In this document: piece after piece, positions 49,439-58,006 of the stretch
Layout: every line of letters begins with the position of its first letter
How positions within the stretch are numbered: the stretch's first letter is position 1
Source: Aequorivita sp.
GTDB lineage: Bacteria > Bacteroidota > Bacteroidia > Flavobacteriales > Flavobacteriaceae
Reading direction: 5' to 3'
Assembly (NCBI GenBank): GCA_030690315.1
Contig: JAUYGY010000019.1
Coordinates: forward strand, 62,001-126,000
Length of the DNA stretch: 64,000 nucleotides
Program-made: the position numbers and the translations under genes
The notes under the pieces: model-generated
Told to the model about the DNA's origin: nothing
Database searches by the model: none
The model's input: only the letters and a program-made list of their open reading frames with translations

Positions 49439-51208
49439 ATGGAAAGCAAGATAGAAACCAATGAATTGTTGGACCGGTTACCGCCGCATTTAAAACAGTA
49501 CATAAAACCACAGAATTATGAGCAATACTCGCCCATAAACCAAGCGGTGTGGCGTTATGTAATGCGGAAAAACGTAGATTATCTGGCAAAAGTTGCGCAC
49601 GAAAGTTATTTGGAAGGCCTTAAAAAAACCGGTATTTCCATTGATGAAATTCCTTCAATGTACGGCATGAACCGCATTTTGAAGGAAATTGGCTGGGCAG
49701 CAGTTGCTGTGGATGGGTTTATCCCGCCGAATGCTTTTATGGAGTTTCAGGCGTATAAAGTGCTTGTAATTGCCAGCGATATTCGCCAACTTGAAAACAT
49801 AGAATACACGCCAGCGCCCGATATTATTCACGAAGGTGCAGGGCATGCTCCGATTATTGCGAGCCCAGATTACGCTGAATATTTACGCCGTTTTGGGGAA
49901 GTGGGCGCAAAAGCTATTTCCAGTGCGCACGATATTGATATGTATGAAGCCGTTCGGGAACTTTCCATTTTAAAGGAAGCAGAAGGAATTTCCAAAGAAT
50001 TAATAAACGCGGCTGAAGCAAGAGTTGAAGAGCTTCAAAACAAAAAAGTGAAACCTTCCGAAATTTCATTGATTCGAAATCTGCATTGGTGGACCGTGGA
50101 ATACGGAATGGTTGGTACCGTTGAAAATCCAAAGATTTACGGCGCCGGGCTGCTTTCATCTATTGGCGAAAGCGTTTGGTGTATGAAGGATGAGTTGAAA
50201 AAAATTCCGTATTCCATTGATGCGGCGTATCAGGATTTCGATATTACAAAACCACAGCCGCAACTTTATGTAACACCAGATTTTGCCTATTTGCAGGAAG
50301 TTTTGGAAGAATTTGCAAACACGATGGCCGTTCGAAAAGGCGGTTGGCGCGGGTTGAAAAAACTTATAAAATCTAAACAACTCGGCACGATCGAAATTAG
50401 TACCGGACTTCAAATAAGTGGTCATTTTTCGCGAATGATAAAAAATGACGATAATGAAGTGGTATATTTTGAAACCGAAGGCGAAACCGCTTTAAGTTAC
50501 CGCGAAAAAGAAGTGATTGGCCACGGAATTAATCGTCATAAAAAAGGGTTCCGTTCGCCTTTGGGAAAACTGAAGGGCATCAATTTATCAATTGAAAATA
50601 TGGGACCGCGCGATTTGCAGGCTTATAATTTTTACGATGGAAAACCAATTGCTTTTGAATTTGAAAGTGGTATAACAGTGCAAGGTTTAAATGTTACCGG
50701 AATGCGGAATTTAAGAGGTGAATTGATGCTAATTCAATTCACAAATTGCACCGTAAAATATAAAAACGAAGTATTATTTTCCCCAGAAATGGGCGATTTT
50801 GATATGGCTGTTGGAAAGGAAATTATTTCCGCTTTTGCGGGGGCGGCAGATTATAATTCATTCAATTTGGTGAACCATGTTTCCAATAGTGAAACCATTC
50901 GCGTGCAACTTTCGGAAAAGGAAAAAGAGCTGAATTCACTTTACAAAAAAGTTAGGGAAATTCGTAATTCAAATACTTTAGTTGCGACAGAGCTCCAAAA
51001 AGTTTTTGATGTTTTAAAAGAAAACCATTTAACAGATTGGTTGCTTCCGCTGGAAATCTTTGAATTGGCATTAAAAACTGATTCAGACTTTTCAGAAGAA
51101 ATTTTAAGCCACCTTTTAAATTTGAAAAAGCAAAGGCCAAAAGTGGCGCATTTAATTGACGCTGGATTGGAACTTTTAGAAACAAACAGAAAAGAAATTA
51201 TTAATTAA
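49439..51208 (+). CDS. Aromatic amino acid hydroxylase (phenylalanine 4-monooxygenase-like), long form
   Basis: 589 residues, about twice the usual bacterial enzyme (~260-300). The biopterin-dependent hydroxylase core lies in the first ~330 residues: iron ligands are the two His of HEGAGHAP (near 131-136) and the Glu of WWTVEYG (near 222). The remaining ~260 residues have no motif I recognise: a beta-rich part (GITVQGLNVTGMRNLRGELMLIQF) and a helical, charged end. Long forms exist in Bacteroidota (my recollection). It probably converts Phe to Tyr; placing it divergent from paaE suggests linked Phe metabolism. Confidence 0.9.
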   Translation: MESKIETNELLDRLPPHLKQYIKPQNYEQYSPINQAVWRYVMRKNVDYLAKVAHESYLEGLKKTGISIDEIPSMYGMNRILKEIGWAAVAVDGFIPPNAFMEFQAYKVLVIASDIRQLENIEYTPAPDIIHEGAGHAPIIASPDYAEYLRRFGEVGAKAISSAHDIDMYEAVRELSILKEAEGISKELINAAEARVEELQNKKVKPSEISLIRNLHWWTVEYGMVGTVENPKIYGAGLLSSIGESVWCMKDELKKIPYSIDAAYQDFDITKPQPQLYVTPDFAYLQEVLEEFANTMAVRKGGWRGLKKLIKSKQLGTIEISTGLQISGHFSRMIKNDDNEVVYFETEGETALSYREKEVIGHGINRHKKGFRSPLGKLKGINLSIENMGPRDLQAYNFYDGKPIAFEFESGITVQGLNVTGMRNLRGELMLIQFTNCTVKYKNEVLFSPEMGDFDMAVGKEIISAFAGAADYNSFNLVNHVSNSETIRVQLSEKEKELNSLYKKVREIRNSNTLVATELQKVFDVLKENHLTDWLLPLEIFELALKTDSDFSEEILSHLLNLKKQRPKVAHLIDAGLELLETNRKEIIN

Positions 51209-51234
51209 AGACTCCTCATAAAAGGGGAAAAAAT

Positions 51235-51540
51235 ATGGGACTACTAGATTTTTTATTAGGAAACAAATCAAATAAAATCGAGGATTTTAAAGACCGCGGC
51301 GCCATCATTATTGACGTGCGCAGCAAAGGCGAATATGACAGTGGAGCCATTCCGGGTTCGAAAAATATTCCGCTGCAGAATATTTCTTCAAAAATAAATG
51401 AAATAAAAAAATGGGACAAACCTGTAATTACTTGCTGTGCCAGTGGCATGCGAAGTGGCAGTGCCGCAACCATTTTAAAAAGCAACGGAGTGGAAGCCAT
51501 GAACGGCGGTGGTTGGTTTAGTTTGAGCAATAAACTTTAA
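51235..51540 (+). CDS. Rhodanese-like domain protein
   Basis: 101 residues, a single rhodanese domain: GAIIIDVRSKGEYDSGAIPGSKNIP and the active-site loop TCCASGMRSGSA with Cys. The persulfide Cys and the following CxxGxRS form are complete. No signal peptide is evident. It could carry sulfane sulfur; the precise role is unknown. It follows the hydroxylase by 26 bp. Confidence 0.92.
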   Translation: MGLLDFLLGNKSNKIEDFKDRGAIIIDVRSKGEYDSGAIPGSKNIPLQNISSKINEIKKWDKPVITCCASGMRSGSAATILKSNGVEAMNGGGWFSLSNKL

Positions 51541-51648
51541 CATCCCTTCCCTCCCTTCAAAAAGGCGAGATCTATAAATCCATAATTTTTAATCTATTGA
51601 TCCTCAGTTTTTTGTAGCTTTATAAATACTAATCAAAAAATTGAAGTT

Positions 51649-51975
51649 ATGTATCAATACAAAGCAAAAATCATCGATGTTTATGACGGTGATACCGTGA
51701 CCGCGATGGTAGATTTGGGATTTTACCATTTTCAGCAAATGAAATTTCGTCTTTACGGAATAAACACTCCCGAAATACGCGGTGAAGAAAGAGAAAGGGG
51801 ACTTGTGGTTCGAGACATTATGCGGGCTATGATTTTGGATAAAGAAGTTACTATCAATTCATACAAAGATAAGCAGGAAAAGTACGGGCGCTATCTGGCA
51901 AATATTATTGTGGACGATATAGATTTGAATCTATGGCTGGTTCAAAATGGCCATGCCGAAGAGTATATGCTATAG
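51649..51975 (+). CDS. Staphylococcal nuclease-like (SNase) protein, no signal peptide
   Basis: 108 residues: IIDVYDGDTVTAMVDLGF gives the Ca-binding Asp residues, RLYGINTPEIRG the catalytic Arg and Glu, and EKYGRYLANI the second Arg. The catalytic set is complete, but the protein is shorter than micrococcal nuclease and lacks a signal peptide, so it may work in the cytosol. Its stop overlaps the convergent DUF4230 gene by 6 bp. Confidence 0.9.
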   Translation: MYQYKAKIIDVYDGDTVTAMVDLGFYHFQQMKFRLYGINTPEIRGEERERGLVVRDIMRAMILDKEVTINSYKDKQEKYGRYLANIIVDDIDLNLWLVQNGHAEEYML

Positions 51976-52584
51976 TTTCAGCTTTTTTAGCTCCACTTCA
52001 TTTTCTATTACCGTGGTATTGTATTTCAACGTCCACCCCATAGAATTCGTCAAAATATAAATTTTCTGTAGCTCTGAAATCAGGCGGTTTTCGGCGTTTG
52101 TTCGCAGTTCCGATTGTTCTATTTTTTTGCGAAGTGATTTTTCAATCCGGCTTTTAATTTTGTTGTAATCGGTTGCTGTAAACTGATTCAAATAATCCTG
52201 CGTAACATCGTAATATTGAATATTCGGATTTATGGAAAGCTCCGGTTCGGGAATATTTGTAATGGTTACAGTTTTTGTGGTTTCGTCAACTTCTGTGTTT
52301 ACTTGGCTTAAATCATATGCAATCGTTGCTTTCGCGTTCACCACAATCAATGCCTTTTTTCGGGCATCGAACATTCCGTAAAGCAAATCTTTGCTATCGT
52401 TATAACTGAAAACCTGCGCATAGCTGCCTTCGGTAACAATCAGTTTACCCACGTTTTTTAATTCCTTTTGAATTAAAGCGGAGTTGGCTTCCAACTGTTC
52501 GCGATTATCTTTTTTGTTTTCACAATAACGAAGGCCGAAAACGATTACAAAGGCAATTACAATACCGAGGAAGATGTTTCGCAT
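51970..52584 (-). CDS. DUF4230 membrane-anchored protein
   Basis: 204 residues with one N-terminal membrane helix (about 4-20) and an exported domain containing LIVTEGSYAQVFSYND and KALIVVNAKATIAYDLSQV, the DUF4230 pattern, then a helical end with LRKKIEQSELRTNAENRLISELQ. Function unknown. Single gene. Confidence 0.9.
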   Translation of the reverse strand: MRNIFLGIVIAFVIVFGLRYCENKKDNREQLEANSALIQKELKNVGKLIVTEGSYAQVFSYNDSKDLLYGMFDARKKALIVVNAKATIAYDLSQVNTEVDETTKTVTITNIPEPELSINPNIQYYDVTQDYLNQFTATDYNKIKSRIEKSLRKKIEQSELRTNAENRLISELQKIYILTNSMGWTLKYNTTVIENEVELKKLKL

Positions 52585-52620
52585 AGCGCAAATTTTTTAG
52601 GGAAATTTAGGTAAAATTAA

Positions 52621-52650
52621 TGAGATTGCTTCGCTTCGCTCGCAATGACA
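52621..52650. repeat. Short palindromic repeat (ATTGC...GCAAT)
   Basis: GATTGCTTCGCTTCGCTCGC followed by AATGACA; ATTGC and GCAAT pair around a TTCGC-rich loop. Sequences with this core recur in many bacterial genomes (recollection). It lies between the beta-barrel stop and DUF4230. Confidence 0.55.
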
Positions 52651-52651
52651 G

Positions 52652-55405
52652 TTACAAATCATATTTTATAACAAACATCACGATTCGAGGCATCACAAAA
52701 TACTGTGAAGTTGTGTTGAACTGATCGTTAAAACTGTCGTTATTAATAGATTCTGTGTCCAAAATATTAGTAGCCTGCACCGAGAATTCCCAAGGGCTTT
52801 CGCCCTTTTGGTAATACAAGTTGGCGTTAAAGAAAGAATAACTATTCTCCACCGTTTTGGCATCGTTGGTGTATTTGTAATAATCCCATTCTGCAAAAAG
52901 ATTGAAGTCCTTCAAAAACCGAAGGTTTACGTTTGCATACGGACGATTTGTAAAAAAAGTTTGCTCAACGCCACCGTTGTCATATTCATTTTTCGTGAGG
53001 CGATACCCCACTTCAAAATTTGGAAAACTCTTAAAGTTACTCAAAACACTGGCGTTATAGTTCTGCGTTAAACTTTGGCTTTCCTTTATTTCGTCATTTA
53101 TAGTGTTGTTCGTTTTGCTAAGAAATACAGCCGCATCAAGTTTAAACTGAACTTTTTTTATGGTTTTGCTGAACCTTCCCACCGCCAAAAATGTTTCATC
53201 GGGGAAGTTGCTGTCAAAATTTATAGGACTGCTCACTTGGTTAATGCCCACCAATTCAGTGTTTGTTTTGATGGCATCAATCCGTCTCGTGTAACTCAAA
53301 TTCCCGCCAATGTTTGTATAATTAAAAAGATTAAAGCTGAAATACGTTAAATTATAACTGTGCGAAAGTGAATTTTCCAACTCGCGATTTCCGCGGAAAA
53401 GGCGGTTGTAATTATTGAAAACATAGGCTTGGGCATAATTGTTCACATCGCTATATTCGGTAGTGATTGCGTAATTAAAACGCAGGTTTTCACTTTTCTT
53501 CAACTCCAAAACTACATTCACATCCGGTAAAACCATCCAATCGTTTTGTGTGGAAGTTGTTCCCAATTGTTCGTTTTTCAAATTGTAATTATGAAGCGTA
53601 ACGCCCGGGGTGAAAATGAATTTCCCGCTTTTTAACTTATAATGAAGTCCAAAAAATGCATCCGTAAAAGTATAAGTTACATCGTTGTTGAAATCGTTTT
53701 CAGTAAAAGCATTTTGGCTTCCATTGTCCAAAACCTGAAAAATACTGGAGTTGAATTTTTGGTTGCTGTAAGTTGTGCCAATTGTAAAATTAAGATTGCT
53801 CAAATTATTAAGAACGTAGTAATAATCAACTTTTGCATCAAGTTTATTGCTTTTTACGGTTTTGTTTTGATTCACGTTGTAACGGTCCGATTGTTCCAAA
53901 GGATCAAAAGTATCGTTGTTGCTATTTAGAGTATCATTTATAACGGTAAAAACTCCACGAAATGGAATGTTATCCTGCACCGCTTGATAAAAAGGATCTT
54001 CGTTTTGATATAAATGTTGCACTTCCGCAGCGAAAATATTTTTGTCGTTTAAAGTGTAGTAAGCATTCGCGTTTTGATTTATTGAAAAGGGTTTGTTCTC
54101 CTTTACTTCGGAAATATTATTCTGGTTTCCGCCAACTATTGAAATGGTAGTATCATCTTCCGTTTGCTTCGAAGTTTTTACCAAGGCGTCATAATCCAAC
54201 TGAAAGTTTGTGTTGGGTTTATAAACGGCGCTCATTTTAAGCATTGCCAATTGGTTGCGCTGATCGTTTTCAGTATTTGTGTTTTCAGTAATTCCAGTGA
54301 GAATATACTGTCTGATGCTGTTATTTACAATGTTCGTTTTGTTATCGCTCAAAATTCCGAAGCCGCTTACGTCCAATTTATCATTCACCGCATAACTGAA
54401 ATTTCCGGCAACAAATTTCGCATCAATGCTTTTTGCGCGATCGTTTTGTGAAACTGCAAACCCGAGGTCGCTGTCACTAATGTTGAAATTGGTTCCGCCA
54501 CCCCTATTGAAGTTTTTAAACCCACCCGTAAAGTTGAAATAATCGCGAAACGTAAAAGGCACTTCCCCAATATTGTTGAAATCAGTTATTAAATTAATAC
54601 TGTATTTCGGGCTGTAATAAAACAACTTTGGATGCAACAAATAACGCCCGTTTTCTTCTTCATACTCGTCTGCCAGCCCTGCCCCGGCAGTAACTTCTCC
54701 AAACCAAAAGTTCTTTTTTCCTTCTTTTAATTTAATATTTATCGCAACGTTATCGCGATCGTTTCCGAGGCCGCGCATTTGGTCCACTTCGTTATAATTT
54801 CGAAGTACTTCCACTTTATCAACGGCATCGGCGGGAATATTTTTGGTGGCCAATTTGCTGTCGCCATCAAAGAAATCTTTTCCCTCAACCATTACTTTGG
54901 TTACGGTTTTCCCTTCAACCTGTATTTCGCCATCTTCATTAACCTCAACGCCGGGCAGCTTTTTCATTACATCACCCAATTTCCGTTCGTCGCCATTTGT
55001 AAAACTGTCGGCATTGTAAACAATGGTATCGCCCTTTACCGTTACTGGCATTTCGTACACAATTTCCACATCGTCCAATCGGTTTTCCTGCGGATTTAAG
55101 ATGAAATCCAAATCAATATTCTCGGCATCGGCGGGAACATTTACCGTTTGTTCCTTGGTTTCATAACCCAAAAAGCTTGCTCTTAAAATGTAGTTGTTAC
55201 CTTTTGGAAGATCAAGCTGATAGCGCCCTTGGTAATTTGTGATTCCGTAGGATTCCGTTGCGCCGGAAGATTTTATACTGGCAATAACATTGGCAAATTC
55301 CAGCGCATTGCCGATGCTATCCTTGATTGTTCCTTTTACCTTTATGCTTTGCGCGGAAAGGGAAAGACTAAAAATAAGGGCAACTAACCAGAGTAGTTTT
55401 TTCAT
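52652..55405 (-). CDS. Outer-membrane beta-barrel protein with carboxypeptidase-regulatory and plug domains
   Basis: 917 residues from MKKLLWL; three codons upstream are open but unneeded. Signal peptide to LSLSAQ (~18), CarboxypepD-regulatory-like beta-sandwich (~20-105, IKVKGTIKDSIGNALEFANV), a TonB plug-like domain (~115-220, KLGDVMKKLPGVEVNEDGEI) and a long beta-barrel to the C-terminal Phe-type end VIKYDL. It belongs to the outer membrane beta-barrel family (PF14905-like) rather than SusC, as there is no SusD neighbour. It follows a GLPGLI gene, its habitual partner. Cargo unknown; possibly peptides or metals. Confidence 0.92.
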   Translation of the reverse strand: MKKLLWLVALIFSLSLSAQSIKVKGTIKDSIGNALEFANVIASIKSSGATESYGITNYQGRYQLDLPKGNNYILRASFLGYETKEQTVNVPADAENIDLDFILNPQENRLDDVEIVYEMPVTVKGDTIVYNADSFTNGDERKLGDVMKKLPGVEVNEDGEIQVEGKTVTKVMVEGKDFFDGDSKLATKNIPADAVDKVEVLRNYNEVDQMRGLGNDRDNVAINIKLKEGKKNFWFGEVTAGAGLADEYEEENGRYLLHPKLFYYSPKYSINLITDFNNIGEVPFTFRDYFNFTGGFKNFNRGGGTNFNISDSDLGFAVSQNDRAKSIDAKFVAGNFSYAVNDKLDVSGFGILSDNKTNIVNNSIRQYILTGITENTNTENDQRNQLAMLKMSAVYKPNTNFQLDYDALVKTSKQTEDDTTISIVGGNQNNISEVKENKPFSINQNANAYYTLNDKNIFAAEVQHLYQNEDPFYQAVQDNIPFRGVFTVINDTLNSNNDTFDPLEQSDRYNVNQNKTVKSNKLDAKVDYYYVLNNLSNLNFTIGTTYSNQKFNSSIFQVLDNGSQNAFTENDFNNDVTYTFTDAFFGLHYKLKSGKFIFTPGVTLHNYNLKNEQLGTTSTQNDWMVLPDVNVVLELKKSENLRFNYAITTEYSDVNNYAQAYVFNNYNRLFRGNRELENSLSHSYNLTYFSFNLFNYTNIGGNLSYTRRIDAIKTNTELVGINQVSSPINFDSNFPDETFLAVGRFSKTIKKVQFKLDAAVFLSKTNNTINDEIKESQSLTQNYNASVLSNFKSFPNFEVGYRLTKNEYDNGGVEQTFFTNRPYANVNLRFLKDFNLFAEWDYYKYTNDAKTVENSYSFFNANLYYQKGESPWEFSVQATNILDTESINNDSFNDQFNTTSQYFVMPRIVMFVIKYDL

Positions 55406-55426
55406 AGTATGCATTCAGGAAAACTA

Positions 55427-55450
55427 GGTCTCGACTGCGCTCGACCAGAC
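55427..55450. repeat. Intergenic copy of the GCGGAGTCGA-type repeat
   Basis: GGTCTCGACTGCGCTCGACC plus AGAC, the reverse complement form of the hutU copy. It lies between the GLPGLI gene and the beta-barrel start, the only intergenic member seen here. Confidence 0.7.
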
Positions 55451-55484
55451 ATATTGAATATGCGGTGATAATGAAAAAATGTTT

Positions 55485-56357
55485 TTAAAAACCACCACCA
55501 CGACGACCATTGCCTCCGCTGTTTCTAAAATTCTCACGCATCTCGTCTGTTTTTTCCTTTACTATTTTTACGTATTCGGCACGTGTAACTTCTTTTCCTT
55601 TTGTGGGAGGTTCAATATTTTCGGCATCTTTTGGGTTCATCACAATTTTGGAACACAAAAGTGTGGTTCTGTAAACATTCAATTCCAAAATAAGACCGGG
55701 AAGTCCCGCAAATTCGCCGGGTCCATTGCTTACTGGAATTTGAGGGGTGAACCAAGCGGTAACCTCAATTTCTTCTGGAATTTCGATCATATCCATAGGA
55801 TCTTGGGTTTGGGCGCTGTCATTTTTCACTTCAGCATTTTCCTTTTCATCTTTCTTTTTTGGGCGAGCCATGCTGTAATCATTGGGATCCACTTTTTTAA
55901 TTGCAGTGGCTTTAAAAGCAATGTATTGGCCAATGGGTTTTGATTCCTTTGTTATTTGCCAATCCAAAGTTTTAATGGAATCTGTCACCAAAAATTGTTT
56001 TCCGAAGAATTCATTTTCCTCAACAATCTGTCCTGTTTTCAGATTTTTGTACTGAACTCCGGGCGTAAAACTGCTCATCATCATTTTAAAACCTGGATTC
56101 ATTGGCGCGGCATCCAGTTTTTCCTCTTCTTTATAAATGGATTCGTCTTTGTTGAAGGTAAGAACGTAGGTTTTCTCCAACGCGCTTTTCATCATTTGAG
56201 CCACGGTTTTTTTCATCTCTTCGCTCATTTCACGACCTCCGCCAAGGGCATCCATATCTACCGTGGTTTTGGATTCATAAAATGCTTGACCGCTTATGTT
56301 TTGGGCGTTTATTCCGAAAGAAAAAAGGAGCAGAAAAATTAGAGTATATTTTATCAT
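55485..56357 (-). CDS. GLPGLI family exported protein
   Basis: 290 residues with signal peptide to GINAQ (~18). The name motif appears as GLPGLILEL near residue 225, after the typical AWFTPQIPVSNGPGEF. Family members are exported and accompany TonB-type receptors; function unknown. The C-terminus ends in a Gly/Arg-rich stretch (NGRRGGGF), which could bind nucleic acid or be a disordered tail. It starts the two-gene operon with the beta-barrel. Confidence 0.93.
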   Translation of the reverse strand: MIKYTLIFLLLFSFGINAQNISGQAFYESKTTVDMDALGGGREMSEEMKKTVAQMMKSALEKTYVLTFNKDESIYKEEEKLDAAPMNPGFKMMMSSFTPGVQYKNLKTGQIVEENEFFGKQFLVTDSIKTLDWQITKESKPIGQYIAFKATAIKKVDPNDYSMARPKKKDEKENAEVKNDSAQTQDPMDMIEIPEEIEVTAWFTPQIPVSNGPGEFAGLPGLILELNVYRTTLLCSKIVMNPKDAENIEPPTKGKEVTRAEYVKIVKEKTDEMRENFRNSGGNGRRGGGF

Positions 56358-56434
56358 AAGAATTTGTTGAAGCTTAAAAGTAAAAATTAAAACACTTTGA
56401 CAAAAAAGTTTAAGAATAGTTTAATTTGTTTGAA

Positions 56435-56466
56435 CAAAAATAATCGCTACCACTAAGACGAACCAA
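56435..56466 (-). promoter_or_regulatory. Promoter of the GLPGLI / beta-barrel operon
   Basis: On the minus strand: TTG (56464-56466), 21 bp, TATTTTTG (56435-56442), about 78 bp before the start at 56357. Confidence 0.6.
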
Positions 56467-56529
56467 GTTATAATCTGTTACATTATTTATCGTTTAAATA
56501 ATAGCCTCATTTTGTAACTTGCCCACTCT

Positions 56530-57330
56530 ATGAAACAATTTTTAATTCTTTTTCTGCTTATTTGCCAAATGAGCATTGCGCAAAGCCTCGCTCCAATTAG
56601 CAAGGCACCGTTTGTTGTTGATAGGTTTATAGGTTTGGATAATTACAAAAATACTTACTTCATAAAAGATCACGTCCTGAACAAGCAAGGCCCAGACGGC
56701 AATTTTCTTTTCAACGACCTGCAATTGGGGCGGATTACTTCGGTAGATATAATAAATCCGCTGAAAGTTGTTGTGTTTTTTCAGGATACAAATACGGTGG
56801 TTTTGCTGGACAATAAATTGAATGAAATTGAACGTATAAATTTTAATAATTTACCGCAATTTTTTAACGTTAGCACCGCCACAAATGCCGGAAACAATAG
56901 TCTATGGCTTTTTAATGTGGACACCCAGCAGCTGGAACTTTACAATTACGGTTCCAAATTGCAAACTGTAGTTTCGCAGCCTTTTCCTGGGAAATTGATA
57001 TCGCAGGCAAGCAATTTCAATTATTGTTTCACTTTAATGGAAAAGAATTTACGTGCTTTCAATATTTATGGAAGTATTTTAAATGAAGCTCCTTCCGAAG
57101 GTTATGAACGGATTATTCAGCAGAATGAAAACTTGATCGCTTTAAAGGAAAATTCGCTTTATTATATTCCCGATTTCGCAAAGCGCAATGAAGCCATTTC
57201 ACACGAAACCGTAAAGCTGTCGTTCCCCGAAATAACAATTAAAGATTTGCAGCTTACCAATGATTTCCTGTATATTTATGACGGCGAAAATTTGCACACT
57301 TTTAAACTAACCCTTCCAACCCAAGAATAA
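56530..57330 (+). CDS. Exported protein, possible beta-propeller, unknown function
   Basis: 266 residues. Signal peptide to MSIAQ (~18). Repeated beta segments (VVVFFQDTNTVVLLDNKLNEIERINF, SLWLFNVDTQQLELYNYGS, YCFTLMEKNLRAFNIYGS, YIYDGENLHTFKL) suggest a propeller or beta-sandwich repeat, but I cannot name the family. It ends 2 bp before the deoxynucleoside kinase start. Homologous pairs of the two genes are usual in flavobacteria (my recollection), though a functional link is not obvious. Confidence 0.82.
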   Translation: MKQFLILFLLICQMSIAQSLAPISKAPFVVDRFIGLDNYKNTYFIKDHVLNKQGPDGNFLFNDLQLGRITSVDIINPLKVVVFFQDTNTVVLLDNKLNEIERINFNNLPQFFNVSTATNAGNNSLWLFNVDTQQLELYNYGSKLQTVVSQPFPGKLISQASNFNYCFTLMEKNLRAFNIYGSILNEAPSEGYERIIQQNENLIALKENSLYYIPDFAKRNEAISHETVKLSFPEITIKDLQLTNDFLYIYDGENLHTFKLTLPTQE

Positions 57331-57332
57331 AT

Positions 57333-57947
57333 ATGCACGTTGCAATTGCAGGAAACATAGGTTCCGGAAAGACCACCCTTACACGTTTATTGGCAAAACA
57401 TTACAAATGGCAGGCCCATTATGAAGATGTTGAAGACAACCCTTATTTGGACGATTTTTACAATCAAATGGAGCGCTGGTCCTTCAACCTGCAAATTTAC
57501 TTTTTGAACAGTCGCTTCCGCCAGATCGTGGAAATTCGTGAAAAAGGCAAAAATGTAATCCAAGATAGAACCATTTATGAGGATGCCAATATTTTCGCCC
57601 CAAACCTGCACGCTATGGGCTTGATGACCAACCGCGATTTTGAAAACTACCGTTCGCTTTTTGATTTAATGGAAAGCGTTACCGCAGGTCCAGATTTGCT
57701 TATTTATTTGCGAAGCAGTATTCCCAATCTTGTAAACCAAATCCACAAACGCGGCCGCGAATATGAAAACTCCATCAGCATTGAATACCTAAGCCGTCTC
57801 AACGAGCGTTACGAGGCCTGGATTCACGGTTATGACAAAAGCAACCTCATTATTTTTGATGTGGATAACATCAACTTTGTGGACGATCCCGAACATTTGG
57901 GGCAGGTAATCAATAAGATTGATGCAGAGTTGCATGGCTTGTTTTAA
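57333..57947 (+). CDS. Deoxynucleoside kinase
   Basis: 204 residues. P-loop GNIGSGKTTL (7-16), substrate Glu in YEDVEDNPYL, the DRS-like motif in QDRTIYEDANIFA, and the Arg-rich lid IHKRGREYE. Phosphorylates deoxynucleosides (dA/dG/dC types) in salvage; specificity cannot be read from sequence here. Normal length for bacterial dNKs. Confidence 0.94.
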   Translation: MHVAIAGNIGSGKTTLTRLLAKHYKWQAHYEDVEDNPYLDDFYNQMERWSFNLQIYFLNSRFRQIVEIREKGKNVIQDRTIYEDANIFAPNLHAMGLMTNRDFENYRSLFDLMESVTAGPDLLIYLRSSIPNLVNQIHKRGREYENSISIEYLSRLNERYEAWIHGYDKSNLIIFDVDNINFVDDPEHLGQVINKIDAELHGLF

Positions 57948-58006
57948 ACCTTAACGTTTCCATTACACTTTCCTATTTTTAAAACCATTATTTTGCCATA
58001 AATACT

